From positions 1-64,000 of the forward strand of contig NZ_KB894097.1 of assembly GCF_000374305.1 (NCBI RefSeq): a stretch of 64,000 nucleotides of DNA, written 5' to 3'. The stretch is from Actinomadura flavalba DSM 45200 (GTDB lineage Bacteria > Actinomycetota > Actinomycetes > Streptosporangiales > Streptosporangiaceae). Shown here piece after piece: positions 40,359-49,672 of this stretch. Positions within the stretch are counted from its first letter, which is position 1, and each line of letters begins with the position of its first letter. The notes under the pieces are model-generated. The model did not search any database and had not been told where the DNA came from. It saw only the letters and a list, made by a program, of their open reading frames with translations. The translations under genes were made by a program, and so were the position numbers.

Positions 40359-40974
40359 CGCCCCGGGCGGGCCGGACCCCGCGACCGCGCGCGACGACAT
40401 CCTCGGACGGCTCGGTGCGCCGGACGATTCCGTGGCGGAGGCGTACGGGGCGATCCGCCGCGAGTACCTGCGGCGGCACTCCGAGGGCGACGTGCGGGCG
40501 CTGTTCGCGGAGCGGGTCGCGCACTACCGGGCCGTCGTGCACACCGTGACCGAGGCCCGCCTGCCCGGAGCGCTGGCGGCGGCCCTGCGGCCCGGCGCCT
40601 ACGTGCTCGCGCCCGGACTGCCCGCCGCGTGGGCCGCCGCGATCCCGCCCGACCGGCGGGCGGCCGACGGCGCCGAACTCGACGCCGTCGCCGGGGTCGT
40701 CACCGGATGCGCGGCCGCCATCGCCGAGACCGGCACGATCGTGCTCGACCACGGCGCCGGGCAGGGACGCCGGGCGCTGACGCTCGTCCCCGACCACCAC
40801 CTCGTCGTCGTCCCCGCCGACCGGATCGCCGCCGACGTCCCCGAGGCCCTCGCCCGGCTGGACGTCACGCGCCCGCTCACCTTCGTGTCCGGCCCGTCCG
40901 CCACCAGCGACATCGAACTGACCCGCGTCGAGGGCGTGCACGGCCCGCGCTCCCTGGAGGTCTTCGTCCTCTGA
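40345..40974 (+). CDS. lutC: L-lactate oxidation subunit LutC (LUD domain)
   Basis: A 209-residue LUD-domain protein. GVVTGCAAAIAETGTIVLD is the conserved core, followed by LVPDHHLVVVPADRIA and SGPSATSDIELTRVEGVHGP, which are diagnostic of LutC. It is the last gene of the lutABC operon and starts with GTG inside lutB. Confidence 0.9.
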   Translation: MTGPDAPGGPDPATARDDILGRLGAPDDSVAEAYGAIRREYLRRHSEGDVRALFAERVAHYRAVVHTVTEARLPGALAAALRPGAYVLAPGLPAAWAAAIPPDRRAADGAELDAVAGVVTGCAAAIAETGTIVLDHGAGQGRRALTLVPDHHLVVVPADRIAADVPEALARLDVTRPLTFVSGPSATSDIELTRVEGVHGPRSLEVFVL

Positions 40975-41041
40975 TCCGGGACGGCGACCGCGCCCCGGCG
41001 GGGCGGCGTCGTGACCCCCGCCACGTCATCGGCGCGCTGGT

Positions 41042-41056
41042 ATTGCATGATGCAAT
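41042..41056. promoter_or_regulatory. Perfect 15-bp palindrome upstream of the MFS gene
   Basis: ATTGCAT-G-ATGCAAT is a perfect palindrome 50 bases before the MFS start, followed by partial half-sites (TGCACATGTACGATGCA). This short region is AT-rich and probably holds the promoter. The regulator is not obviously a neighbour; a MarR- or TetR-type repressor would fit the spacing. Confidence 0.55.
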
Positions 41057-41106
41057 GCACATGTACGATGCACAGGTTCCGCTCGCGTTCCGCCGAGGAG
41101 ATCCCG

Positions 41107-42558
41107 ATGCACTCCCCCACGCACCCCGCCCGCCCGGGCGGTGTGGTCGCCACGCTGGCGCTCGCCGGCGTCACGGCGGCGATCATGCAGACGCTGGTCA
41201 CACCGCTGCTGGCGGAGCTGCCGACGATGCTGGACACGGCGCCCGCCAACGCCGCGTGGGTCATCACCGCGACGCTGCTGGTGTCCGCCGTGTGCGTGCC
41301 GGTGTTCGGACGGCTCGGTGACCTGGTCGGCAAGCGGCGGATGCTGCTCGTGTGCTCGGTGCCGCTGATCGTCGGGTCGGTGGTGTGCGCGCTGGCGTCG
41401 TCGGTCGTGCCGATGATCGTCGGACGGGGGCTCCAGGGCGTCGGGATGGGCATGGTGCCGCTCGGCATCGCGCTGCTGCGCGACGTCGTCCCGCAGGAGA
41501 AGCTGAGCTCGTCGATCGCGCTGGTCAGCGCGTCCATGGGGATCGGCGGCGGGCTCGGGCTGCCGATCGCGGCGGCCGTCGCGCAGTACGCGCACTGGCG
41601 GGTGCTCTTCTGGGGCGCCGCCGCGCTCGCCACCGCCGTCGCCGTGCTGATCTTCCTGCTGATCCCCGACGTGCCCGCCGGGGCGCGCGGCGAGCGCTTC
41701 GACGTGCCCGGCGCGCTCGGCCTCGGCGCCGGCCTGGTCTGCCTGCTGCTGGCGGTGTCCAAGGGCGCCGACTGGGGCTGGGCGTCGGGGACGACGGTCG
41801 GGCTGTTCGCCGCCGCCGTCGTCGTCCTGGCCGCCTGGGGCGTCTGGGAGTGGCGGACGCGGCAGCCGATCGTCGACCTGCGCACCACCGCGCGCCCCCG
41901 CGTACTGCTCACCAACCTCGCGTCGATCTTCGTCGGGTTCGGCATGTACTCGGCGATGCTGGTGATGCCGCAGCTCCTCCAGTTCCCCGCCGCGACCGGG
42001 TACGGGCTCGGCCAGTCGATGCTGGCGGCGGGCCTGTGGATGATGCCCGGCGGCATCGTGATGATGGTCGTCTCACCGCTCGGCGGGATGCTCACCAACG
42101 CGCGCGGGCCCAAGCTGACCCTGGCCTGCGGCGGGCTCGTCCTGGCGGCGGGCTACGGGGCGTCGCTGGCGCTCATGGGGTCGGCGCCGGGCGTCATGGT
42201 CGCCCTCATGATCATCAACAGCGGGGTCGGGCTCGCCTACGGCGCGATGCCCGCGCTGATCATGGGATCGGTGCCGCTGTCGGAGACCGCCGCCGCCAAC
42301 GGCTTCAACACGCTGATGCGCGCGCTCGGGACGTCGGTCGGCGCGGCCGTCATCGGCGTCGTCCTGTCGCACATGACCGTCGGGATGGGCGGGCACACGC
42401 TGACGTCCGAGGCGGGTTTCCGCACCGCCCTCATCATCGGCGCCGCCGTCGCGCTGCTCGCCACCGTGATCACGGCCGCGATCCCGGCGGCGCGGCGGGC
42501 CGCCGCGCCGGACGCCGCGCCGTCCCCCGCGCCCGCGGCCGTCGCGGCGGAGAACTGA
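41107..42558 (+). CDS. MFS exporter, DHA2 (14-helix) family
   Basis: A 483-residue drug:proton antiporter. The first helix region is VVATLALAGVTAAIMQTLVT, the MFS motif A is RLGDLVGKRRMLLV, and motif C-like glycine-rich LVSASMGIGGGLGLPI is present, with about 14 hydrophobic segments. The start at ATG after GAGGAG was preferred over an upstream ATG that would run through the palindromic operator. It could export a cluster product, but it is separated from the ansamycin genes by the lactate operon. Confidence 0.88.
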   Translation: MHSPTHPARPGGVVATLALAGVTAAIMQTLVTPLLAELPTMLDTAPANAAWVITATLLVSAVCVPVFGRLGDLVGKRRMLLVCSVPLIVGSVVCALASSVVPMIVGRGLQGVGMGMVPLGIALLRDVVPQEKLSSSIALVSASMGIGGGLGLPIAAAVAQYAHWRVLFWGAAALATAVAVLIFLLIPDVPAGARGERFDVPGALGLGAGLVCLLLAVSKGADWGWASGTTVGLFAAAVVVLAAWGVWEWRTRQPIVDLRTTARPRVLLTNLASIFVGFGMYSAMLVMPQLLQFPAATGYGLGQSMLAAGLWMMPGGIVMMVVSPLGGMLTNARGPKLTLACGGLVLAAGYGASLALMGSAPGVMVALMIINSGVGLAYGAMPALIMGSVPLSETAAANGFNTLMRALGTSVGAAVIGVVLSHMTVGMGGHTLTSEAGFRTALIIGAAVALLATVITAAIPAARRAAAPDAAPSPAPAAVAAEN

Positions 42559-42559
42559 C

Positions 42560-43339
42560 CTACGGCTTGCGGGCGACCGCGCCGTAGGCGTCGATCGCCG
42601 GGGCGTCCGCGATCGGCGGGCGCCACCGGGTGATCGGCACCAGGCCCGGCTCGACCGGCTCCAGGCCCGCGAAGCAGGACGCCAGCTCGTCCGGCGCCCG
42701 CAGGACGTAGGGGACGCCGCCGCTCTCGGCCAGCCGGTCCGCGCCCGCGACGACCGACGGGCTGGTGTTCGTCCCGTCCCACAGGACGAGGAACGACCCC
42801 GGCGCCAGGGCGTCCACGACGGTCGCGACGATGTCCCGCACGGCGTCCAGGTCGGGTTCGTAGCCGAGGACGCCCATGAACATCGCCGCGACGGGCCGGT
42901 CGAAGTCGAGCATGGCCGCCGCCTCCGCCAGGATGCGGCGCGGCTCGTGGTAGTCGGCGTGCAGGTACGTCGTCCGGCCCTCGCCGCCGGTGAGCAGCGC
43001 GCGGGCGTGCACGAGCACGAGCGGGTCGTTGTCGACGTAGACGACGCCGGCGTCCGGCGCGATCTCGTGCGTGTTCTGCATCGTCGGCAGCCCGGTGCCG
43101 ATGTCGAGGAACTGCGCGACCCCGGCCTCGTCCGCCAGGTACCGCACCGCCCGGGTGAGGAACCCCCGCGACTCCCGCGCCATCACCGCGATCTCGGGAT
43201 AGACCCGGACCACCGCGTCCCCGGCGGCCCGGTCGGCCGCGTAGTTGTCCTTGCCGCCCATCCAGTAGTTCCAGATCCGCGCCGCGTGCGGCACATCGGA
43301 CTGGACACGAGCGGCGAAACCGTCATCGAGCTGAGCCAT
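42560..43339 (-). CDS. SAM-dependent methyltransferase of the DUF574 family
   Basis: A 259-residue protein of an actinobacterial methyltransferase-fold family. The hallmark VPHAARIWNYWMGGKDNYAADR is followed by the SAM-binding FLDIGTGLPTMQNTHE, and VYVDNDPLVLVHARALL is the acidic ribose-binding strand. Substrates of the family are mostly unknown. It converges on the MFS gene with a single base between stops. Confidence 0.85.
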   Translation of the reverse strand: MAQLDDGFAARVQSDVPHAARIWNYWMGGKDNYAADRAAGDAVVRVYPEIAVMARESRGFLTRAVRYLADEAGVAQFLDIGTGLPTMQNTHEIAPDAGVVYVDNDPLVLVHARALLTGGEGRTTYLHADYHEPRRILAEAAAMLDFDRPVAAMFMGVLGYEPDLDAVRDIVATVVDALAPGSFLVLWDGTNTSPSVVAGADRLAESGGVPYVLRAPDELASCFAGLEPVEPGLVPITRWRPPIADAPAIDAYGAVARKP

Positions 43340-43407
43340 GACCGAACTCCTGCGCAGGGGGCGGCGGCGACCCCCCGATCCTAGACGCCCGCGCGGTCCC
43401 TGCGGGG

Positions 43408-44058
43408 TCAGGCGTGCGCCAGGCGGGGCGTCTGCGGCTCGGCCGGGGCGGGGGTGCGGAGCAGGTCGGCGGCGAGGAAGGACAGCCAGCCCCAGGAGAA
43501 GGCGGCGGCGGCGAGCAGCAGCAGGCCGGTCTGGCCGGGAACGGTCCACGGGACGATGAGGAAGACGACGGCGGCGACGATGCTCGTGATCGCGCGGGGC
43601 CGGGAGCCGCGGGCGGAGAAGTGGCGCGCGAGGACGAGCAGCGCGGCGGTGACGACGACGCCCGACAGCGCCGCCGAGACGCCGTGCAGGACGCCGTGCC
43701 AGGTGGTGCCCTCGGCCGCGCCGACCGGGTAGCCGGCGGCGGGGTCGGCCACGAAGAGGCCGGAGGCGATGAACGTCCCGCCGAACGCGGCGATGAGGCG
43801 CGGTGCCCAGATCCGGCCGGGCGCGTCGGGCAGGGCCCGGCGGAATCCGGCGGCGGCGGCCAGGAACAGGACGCCGGTCACGAGGAAGTTCGCGATCTGC
43901 ATCCAGCCGTGCTCACCGGCGGAGAGCTGGCTGGCCATGTGCGGGCCGAGTTCGAAGCCGTCGCGGGTGACGGCCTGCGCGACGGCGACGGCGACGAACA
44001 GCGGCGTGGCGGCGACACCGGCGGCGAGCAGGGCGGGAGTGGGGACGGGCAGGCGCAT
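43408..44058 (-). CDS. DUF998-family integral membrane protein
   Basis: A 216-residue membrane protein with about six hydrophobic helices. GFELGPHMASQLSAGEHGWMQ after helix one, GTFIASGLFVADPAAGYP and a WHGVLHGVSAALSG segment are typical of DUF998 proteins. No enzymatic function is assigned to the family. It is divergent from a TetR gene with two palindromic sites between them, so the TetR protein probably controls it. Confidence 0.8.
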   Translation of the reverse strand: MRLPVPTPALLAAGVAATPLFVAVAVAQAVTRDGFELGPHMASQLSAGEHGWMQIANFLVTGVLFLAAAAGFRRALPDAPGRIWAPRLIAAFGGTFIASGLFVADPAAGYPVGAAEGTTWHGVLHGVSAALSGVVVTAALLVLARHFSARGSRPRAITSIVAAVVFLIVPWTVPGQTGLLLLAAAAFSWGWLSFLAADLLRTPAPAEPQTPRLAHA

Positions 44059-44114
44059 GACGACCTCGTTAGGGGCTGGGAGGCGCGGCCGGGAGGACCG
44101 CTTCGGAACTAGAC

Positions 44115-44149
44115 GGTACAGTACCCAAAGCGGAACTGGACTGTCCAGT
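44115..44149. promoter_or_regulatory. Two palindromic operators between DUF998 and TetR genes
   Basis: GGTAC-A-GTACC (44115-44125) and ACTGGAC-T-GTCCAGT (44135-44149) are perfect palindromes with centres 22 bases apart, i.e. two helical turns. They lie between divergent promoters, the classical layout for TetR autoregulation plus control of the divergent target. Confidence 0.7.
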
Positions 44150-44181
44150 ACCCTTCTGGAAACGACCGAAGGAGCCCGCCG

Positions 44182-44844
44182 ATGCCGACCGCGCACTCCC
44201 CCGCCCCGCCCGAGGGCGGCCGCTCCGCCCGCAGCCGCCGCAAGATCATCGACGCGGCCACCGAGACGTTCCTGCGCAAGGGTTACGCGGGCACGAGCAT
44301 GGACGAGATCGCCGCCTCCGCGGCGGTGTCGAAGCAGACCGTCTACAAGCACTTCGCGGACAAGGAGACGCTGTTCGTCCAGATCACCCGGGCGATGTCG
44401 CAGCGGGCCGACGAGGCGACCCAGCGCGCCGTCCTCGCCCTCGGTGACCTGGACGACCCGCGCCCCGGGCTCGTCGACCTCGGGCAGCGGTTCCTGACCG
44501 TGGTCGTCCGGCCGCAGGCGCTGCTGCTGCGCCGCCTCGTCATCGCGGAGGCCGAGCGCTTCCCCGAGATCGGCCGCGCCTTCTGGGAGAGCGGGTTCGA
44601 GCGCGTCATCGGCCACCTGTCGTCCGGTTTCGCGCGGCTCACCGATCGCGGCCTGCTGCGCACCCCCGACCCGGTCGCCGCCGCCCACCACTTCGCGGGC
44701 CTGGTGCTGTGGATTCCGATGAACCGCGCCATGTTCTGCGGCGACGCGAGCGCCCCCGGCCCCGACGAGATCGACCGCCTCGCCACCGCGGCCGCCGACG
44801 CCTTCCTCGCCGCTTACGGCCCGCCGCCGGGACGGACGGGTTGA
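44182..44844 (+). CDS. TetR-family transcriptional regulator
   Basis: A 220-residue regulator with an N-terminal domain (RRKIIDAATETFLRKGYAGT, ASAAVSKQTVYKHFADKETL) and a TetR_C-type ligand domain (LLLRRLVIAEAERFPEIGRAFWESG). The ATG follows GAAGGAG. It is divergently arranged with the DUF998 membrane protein and faces two palindromes, so it most likely represses that gene and itself. Confidence 0.9.
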   Translation: MPTAHSPAPPEGGRSARSRRKIIDAATETFLRKGYAGTSMDEIAASAAVSKQTVYKHFADKETLFVQITRAMSQRADEATQRAVLALGDLDDPRPGLVDLGQRFLTVVVRPQALLLRRLVIAEAERFPEIGRAFWESGFERVIGHLSSGFARLTDRGLLRTPDPVAAAHHFAGLVLWIPMNRAMFCGDASAPGPDEIDRLATAAADAFLAAYGPPPGRTG

Positions 44845-44912
44845 TGTCGGTCTTGTGACGGTCTGGTCGCGGCGGCGGCCGGGTCCGGGAGCCGCCCGCT
44901 AGGTTGACGCGG

Positions 44913-46193
44913 GTGAGCGGGCGGAACACCGGACGGGACGGCGGCGCGACGCGGGCCGCGCTGGAGCGGGCGGCGCTGCTGCTGCGGGCCGCCGAGGACC
45001 TCGGCGCCTGCGTCACGCTGCTGGACGTCCGGCGGACGGTGCGGGCGCTCGTCGTCGAGGACTTCGAGCCCGCCTACGTCGGGCTCGTCCTGGCCGAGCA
45101 GGGGCGGCTGCGGCGCGTCACCGACCCCGACCATCCGGTCGCCGTCGAGTCCGCGTACGCCGTGTACGGGCCGGGCGACGCCTGGCCGAGCGCGCGGGCG
45201 GCGCGCGACGGCGCGATCGTCACCGTCGCCGACCGGGACGAGCTGCGCGCGCACTACGCGCCCGAGGCACTGGCCATGTACGACGAGCTGGAGCTGGCGT
45301 CGGCGGTGTGCGTGCCGCTCCCGGGGACGCGCGGCGTCGTCGGGGTGCTCGTCCTCGGGTGGGACGCGCCCTACGCCGTGGACCTGGCCGACCGGGCCGT
45401 CCTGACCACGATCGCCGGGTACACCGCGCAGGCGGTGGAGCGTGCCCGCCTGGTGGACGACCGGGTGTCGGTGGCGCGCGAACTCCAGGCCGCGATGCTC
45501 ACCGACCTGCCGCTGCTGCCGCGCATCGGGCTGGCGGGGCTGTACCGGGCGTCGTCGTCGGGCGACCTGGTCGGCGGCGACTGGTACGACGCCTACGCGC
45601 TGCCCGCCCCCGCGCCGGAGGGGACGATCGCGCTGACCGTCGGCGACATCACCGGCCACGACATGCGCGCCGCCGCCATCATGGGACAGGTCCGCGCGAT
45701 GCTGCGCCAGGCCGACTTCGACCACCCCGAGCGCGGCCCGGCCGCCGCCGTCGCCGCGCTGGAGAACGCCTGCGAGTCGCTCGAACTCGACGCCACCGGC
45801 ACCCTCGTCCACGCCCACCTGCACCGCGACGGCCGCGAGTGGGAACTGCGCTGGACCAACGCCGGGCACCCGCCGCCGCTGCTCGCCCTGCGCGACGGCA
45901 CCGTCCACAAGGTCCTCGGCCACGACCGCCTGCTCTGGCCCGGCCTCGTCGACACGCCCCGCACCGAACACCGGCTGCCGCTGCCGCCCGGCTCGACCCT
46001 CCTGCTGTACACCGACGGCTTCATCGAACGCCGCGGCCACGACATCGAGGACCACCTGACGACGGTCGCCACCCGTCTGGCCGACCACGCCGACCTCCCG
46101 CTGCCCGCCCTGGTCGACGTCCTCGCCACGCACGCCGCCGACACCACCGACGACCTGGTCCTCCTCACCGTCCGCGTCCCGGCCCGGATCTGA
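44913..46193 (+). CDS. GAF-domain SpoIIE/PP2C-type serine phosphatase
   Basis: A 426-residue soluble regulator with an N-terminal GAF-like sensor (about 20-170, VCVPLPGTRGVVGVLVLGWD) and a PP2C-type SpoIIE domain with metal-binding Asp in DLVGGDWYDAY, LTVGDITGHDMRAAAIMGQV and LLYTDGFIERR. These act on anti-anti-sigma factors or related partners in stress and development signalling. A TTG nine bases upstream is an alternative start. The 3' end overlaps the convergent MFS gene by 29 bases. Confidence 0.88.
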   Translation: MSGRNTGRDGGATRAALERAALLLRAAEDLGACVTLLDVRRTVRALVVEDFEPAYVGLVLAEQGRLRRVTDPDHPVAVESAYAVYGPGDAWPSARAARDGAIVTVADRDELRAHYAPEALAMYDELELASAVCVPLPGTRGVVGVLVLGWDAPYAVDLADRAVLTTIAGYTAQAVERARLVDDRVSVARELQAAMLTDLPLLPRIGLAGLYRASSSGDLVGGDWYDAYALPAPAPEGTIALTVGDITGHDMRAAAIMGQVRAMLRQADFDHPERGPAAAVAALENACESLELDATGTLVHAHLHRDGREWELRWTNAGHPPPLLALRDGTVHKVLGHDRLLWPGLVDTPRTEHRLPLPPGSTLLLYTDGFIERRGHDIEDHLTTVATRLADHADLPLPALVDVLATHAADTTDDLVLLTVRVPARI

Positions 46194-47568
46194 GCACCCT
46201 CGCACGCCCGCTCCGGACGGCCGGGGCCAACGGCGCCAAGGCGAGGACGACGACCCCGCACCCGGCCACGACGCCCCATCCGGGCCGCGCCGCTCCGGCG
46301 AGCCCGCCGGGCTCCACCCCGGCGACGAGCCCGCCCGCGACGGCGACGCCCACCGCCGAGCCGAGCTGACGAGCGCTGGAGGTGATCCCGCCCGCCACCC
46401 CGGCGCGGTCGGGCGGGAGCGCGGCGACGGCGGTGGCCGTGATCGGCGCGTTGGCGAAGCCGAACCCGACGCCGACCAGCAGGAACGCCGCCGACAGTGC
46501 CCGCAGGCCGGTGCCGTCGGTCACGAACAGCAGGCAGAACCCGCCGGCGGTGAGGAAGGCCCCGGCGGCCAGCAGCGGAAGCCGCGCGCCGAAACGTCCG
46601 ACCAGCACGCCGGACAGCGGGGCGCAGACGGTCGCCGCGAGCGCGAGCGGAAGCGTCACGAGGCCGACGATGAACGGCGCGACCCCCCGGGCTTGCTGGA
46701 GATACAGGGTGTTGAGCAGCAGCGCCGCGTTCAGCGCGACGAACACCACGACCGCGCCCGCGGCGGCCGCGGCGAACGAGACCCGGCGGAACAGCGCCGG
46801 GTCGACCAGCGGCTCGGCCCGCCGCGCCTCCACCCGGGCGAACACCACCAGCGCCACGGAGACGGCCGCGTAGCCGCCCACCATCGCGCGCGACCCCCAG
46901 CCCACGTGCGGCCCCTCGATCAGCAGCGCCACCGCGCCGCCGACCACCGCGACGAGCAGGAGCTGCCCCGGAACGTCCAGCCGACGCGGCCGCTCCGCGC
47001 GCGACTCGGGGACGAACACCGCCGCCAGCCCCGACGCGACCGCCACGACCGGCACGTTCACCCAGAACACCGACCGCCAGCCCGCCGACTCGACGAGCAG
47101 CCCGCCCACGAGCGGCCCGGCCGCCATGCTCGCCCCGAACACCGCCGCCCACACGCCGATCGCGCGGGCCCTCTCCCCCGGCTCGGTGATCACATTGACG
47201 ACGATCGCCAGCGCCACCGGGCTCAGCATCGACGCGCCGACCCCCTGCGCGACGCGGGCCGCGATCAGCACCCCCGCGTCCGGAGCCAGCGCGCACGCCA
47301 CCGACGCGGCGCCGAACACCGCGAGGCCGAGGCGGAACACGCGGCGCCGGCCAAACCGGTCGGCCAGCGCGCCGGAGGAGATGAGGAGGGCGGCGAGCGT
47401 GAGCGTGTAGGCGTCGACCGTCCATTCCAGGCCCCGGGTGCCGACGCCGAGACCGGCGCCGATCGCGGGCAGGCCGACGTTCACGATCGTGGTGTCGAGC
47501 CCGACCAGGAACAGGCTCAGGCAGCAGATCGCGAGCACCGTCCGGCGTCTCGGGCCGGGGTCGGGCAT
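46165..47568 (-). CDS. MFS drug exporter, EmrB/QacA (DHA2) family
   Basis: A 467-residue transporter. LSLFLVGLDTTIVNVGLPAI holds the DHA2 motif D1, GALADRFGRRRVFRLGL is motif A, and GVWAAVFGASMAAGPLVGGL is the antiporter motif C. About 14 helices are present. It is divergent from an XRE-cupin regulator with a perfect palindrome between them, which implies direct control by that regulator. Confidence 0.9.
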   Translation of the reverse strand: MPDPGPRRRTVLAICCLSLFLVGLDTTIVNVGLPAIGAGLGVGTRGLEWTVDAYTLTLAALLISSGALADRFGRRRVFRLGLAVFGAASVACALAPDAGVLIAARVAQGVGASMLSPVALAIVVNVITEPGERARAIGVWAAVFGASMAAGPLVGGLLVESAGWRSVFWVNVPVVAVASGLAAVFVPESRAERPRRLDVPGQLLLVAVVGGAVALLIEGPHVGWGSRAMVGGYAAVSVALVVFARVEARRAEPLVDPALFRRVSFAAAAAGAVVVFVALNAALLLNTLYLQQARGVAPFIVGLVTLPLALAATVCAPLSGVLVGRFGARLPLLAAGAFLTAGGFCLLFVTDGTGLRALSAAFLLVGVGFGFANAPITATAVAALPPDRAGVAGGITSSARQLGSAVGVAVAGGLVAGVEPGGLAGAARPGWGVVAGCGVVVLALAPLAPAVRSGRARVLRSGPGRGR

Positions 47569-47642
47569 GGTTCCTCCAGGTCGTCGGGGGCGGGTTCCCG
47601 GTGACGACGGTGCGCGCGCCGGACGCGGAAGCGGTAGCGTTC

Positions 47643-47657
47643 TTGCGGAAACCGCAA
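47643..47657. promoter_or_regulatory. Palindromic operator between MFS and XRE-cupin genes
   Basis: TTGCGG-AAA-CCGCAA is a perfect inverted repeat in the 131-base gap between the divergent genes, 43 bases before the regulator start. XRE-cupin regulators often bind such sites and control a divergent exporter. Confidence 0.65.
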
Positions 47658-47699
47658 AAGATCGGCGGCGTCCGCGCACCGTGACGGCACACTGGTGCC

Positions 47700-48242
47700 G
47701 TGGACATCGACGTGGAGGGCGTCCTGGCCGCGATCGGGCCGCGCCTGCGGGCGCTGCGCCGCGAGCGCGGGCTGACGCTGGAGGCGCTGGCGGCGGTGAC
47801 GGGCCTGTCGGTCAGCGCGCTATCGCGCCTGGAGTCCGGCAAACGCCGCCCCACCCTGGACCTGCTGCTCCCGCTCGCCCACGTCCACGGCATCGCCCTC
47901 GATCGGCTCATCGCCGCGCCCGCCACCGGCGATCCCCGCGTCCACCTGACCCCGCGCCGGAGCCCGAACGGCAGCGTCGTCGTCCCCCTCACGCAGTATC
48001 CGGGCCGCCACCGCGTCTTCAAGCAGGTCCTCGCGCCCACCCCCCGCCGCCTCGTCACCCACCCCGGCCGGGAATGGCTTCACGTCCTCGCGGGCGACGT
48101 CCTCCTCGTCCTCGACACCCACGAAACCGTCCTCCACCCGGGCACCACCGCCGAATTCGACACCACCCGCCCCCATTGGTTCGGCCCCACCACCCACCAC
48201 CCAGCCGAAATCCTGCACATCTTCACCCCCGAGGCGCTTTGA
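47700..48242 (+). CDS. XRE-family regulator with C-terminal cupin domain
   Basis: A 180-residue protein with a helix-turn-helix of the XRE type (RLRALRRERGLTLEALAAVT, GLSVSALSRLESGKRRP) and a small cupin barrel (about 105-178, HPGREWLHVLAGDVLLVLD). The cupin typically senses a small molecule. Synonymous codon choice is noticeably C-rich in the second half. The GTG start fits the divergent layout with the MFS exporter. Confidence 0.9.
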   Translation: MDIDVEGVLAAIGPRLRALRRERGLTLEALAAVTGLSVSALSRLESGKRRPTLDLLLPLAHVHGIALDRLIAAPATGDPRVHLTPRRSPNGSVVVPLTQYPGRHRVFKQVLAPTPRRLVTHPGREWLHVLAGDVLLVLDTHETVLHPGTTAEFDTTRPHWFGPTTHHPAEILHIFTPEAL

Positions 48243-48340
48243 ATCGCCCATGTGATGCTGACCACGGAGGACGTCCTGCCGGGAGCCTGGGTGACGGACG
48301 TGTCACCGTCCACGTGCGGGAGGGTGAGTGGTGGTCGGGG
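48243..48340. terminator. Convergent gap with a small hairpin
   Basis: Between the convergent XRE and hydroxylase genes, GGTGAC-GGACGT-GTCACC (48290-48307) can form a six-bp stem. It is a weak terminator candidate; nothing else is seen in this 98-base gap. Confidence 0.35.
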
Positions 48341-49645
48341 TCAGTTGGAGAGGGCGTAGGCGTTGTGGCGGCCGTTGGTGAGGGAGGCGGCGATCTCGCC
48401 GGCGCGGATGGCCGTGTTGGACAGGAGGGTGGAGGTGATGCCGTGGGTGTGCTCGCTGGCGCCCTGGACGTAGATGCCGCAGCGCAGGGTGGCGTCGGTG
48501 ACGGCGCGGTAGTCGCGGCCCAGGGTGACGCGGCCGTCGTCGCGGCGGACGCAGTGCTCGCCGGTCGCGCCGAGCAGCGTCAGCGGGTCGGTGGGGCGGT
48601 AGCCGGTCGCGTAGACGAGCACGTCGGCGTCCAGGACCTGCTCCTCGCCCGTCGGCAGGAACCGGACCGTCGCCTTCACGCCGCCCTCGTGCGCGGTGAC
48701 GTCGGTGAGGCGCGAGGCGTTGAGCAGCCGCAGCCGCTCCACGCCCTGCACGCGCTCCTGGTAGTGGCGCCGGTACAGCTCCTCGATGAGGTCCATGTCC
48801 ACGACGGAGTAGTTCGTGGACTGGTGGTAGGCGCGCAGCAGTTCCTTGACGTCGTCCCCGGCGGCGTAGAAGTGGTCGACGGCGCCCGGGTCGAAGATGC
48901 GGTTCGCGAACGGGCTGTCGTCGGCCGGGGTGTAGCCGTAGCGGGCGAACACCGCGCAGACCTCGGCGGCGGGGAACGTGGTGTGCAGGTGGTCGACGAC
49001 CTCGGCGGCGCTCTGCCCGGCGCCGACGACCAGGACGCGGCGCGGGTCCTCCAGCGTGGGCAGCCTGCGCAGCAGGTCCTCGCTGTGCCAGATCCGGTCG
49101 CCGTTCGGGACGCCCTCGGGCAGCACGGGCTCCAGCCCGGCGGCGACGACGAGGTTGCGGGTGCGGTAGGTGCTCAGCTCGCCGCTGCCGCCGTCCTGGC
49201 GGGCGACGACGTCGAGGTACTCGACGTGGCCGTCCACGGTGACGGGCGTGACGGCGACGACCTCCGAGCCGTAGCGCACCTGGTCGGCGAACGGCGCCGC
49301 CGCCCATTCCAGGTAGTCGTGGAATTCCACCCGGGAGGGGAACATCGTCTTGTGGTTGATGAAGTCCACGAGACGGCCCTTGTCCTGGAGGTAATTCAGG
49401 AATCCGAACTCGCTGGACGGATTCCGCATCGTGACGAGATCCTTGAGAAAGGAGACCTGCATCGTCGTGCCCTCGATCAGCATGCCCCGGTGCCAGCCGA
49501 ACGCCGGCTGCTTCTCCAGGAACACGGCGTCCACCGGGGTTCCGGACCCGGCGGCCTGCTCGCGCAGCGCGATCGCCAGGGCGAGGTTGGACGGGCCGAA
49601 GCCGATGCCGACGAGATCGTGGACACGCTGCTCCGCACGGGACAT
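48341..49645 (-). CDS. L-ornithine/L-lysine N-monooxygenase (siderophore hydroxylase)
   Basis: A 434-residue flavin N-hydroxylase of the SidA/IucD/PvdA type. The FAD loop is GIGFGPSNLALAIAL, the substrate region is EKQPAFGWHRGML and VSFLKDLVTMRNP, the NADPH loop is RRVLVVGAGQSAAEVVDHL, and the C-terminal YATGYRPTDPL motif is present. It makes the N-hydroxy-ornithine or -lysine used for hydroxamate siderophores. No NRPS or NIS synthetase is near, so it may work with enzymes elsewhere. An iron box lies upstream of its ATG, so expression should rise under iron limitation. Confidence 0.93.
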   Translation of the reverse strand: MSRAEQRVHDLVGIGFGPSNLALAIALREQAAGSGTPVDAVFLEKQPAFGWHRGMLIEGTTMQVSFLKDLVTMRNPSSEFGFLNYLQDKGRLVDFINHKTMFPSRVEFHDYLEWAAAPFADQVRYGSEVVAVTPVTVDGHVEYLDVVARQDGGSGELSTYRTRNLVVAAGLEPVLPEGVPNGDRIWHSEDLLRRLPTLEDPRRVLVVGAGQSAAEVVDHLHTTFPAAEVCAVFARYGYTPADDSPFANRIFDPGAVDHFYAAGDDVKELLRAYHQSTNYSVVDMDLIEELYRRHYQERVQGVERLRLLNASRLTDVTAHEGGVKATVRFLPTGEEQVLDADVLVYATGYRPTDPLTLLGATGEHCVRRDDGRVTLGRDYRAVTDATLRCGIYVQGASEHTHGITSTLLSNTAIRAGEIAASLTNGRHNAYALSN

Positions 49646-49672
49646 GGAGGGACCTTCCGGGGGGATCTCGAC

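Noticed and set aside
47820..48251. Minus-strand frame opposite the XRE-cupin gene
   Set aside because: The helix-turn-helix and cupin motifs on the plus strand are clear; the opposing frame has only composition-driven openness.
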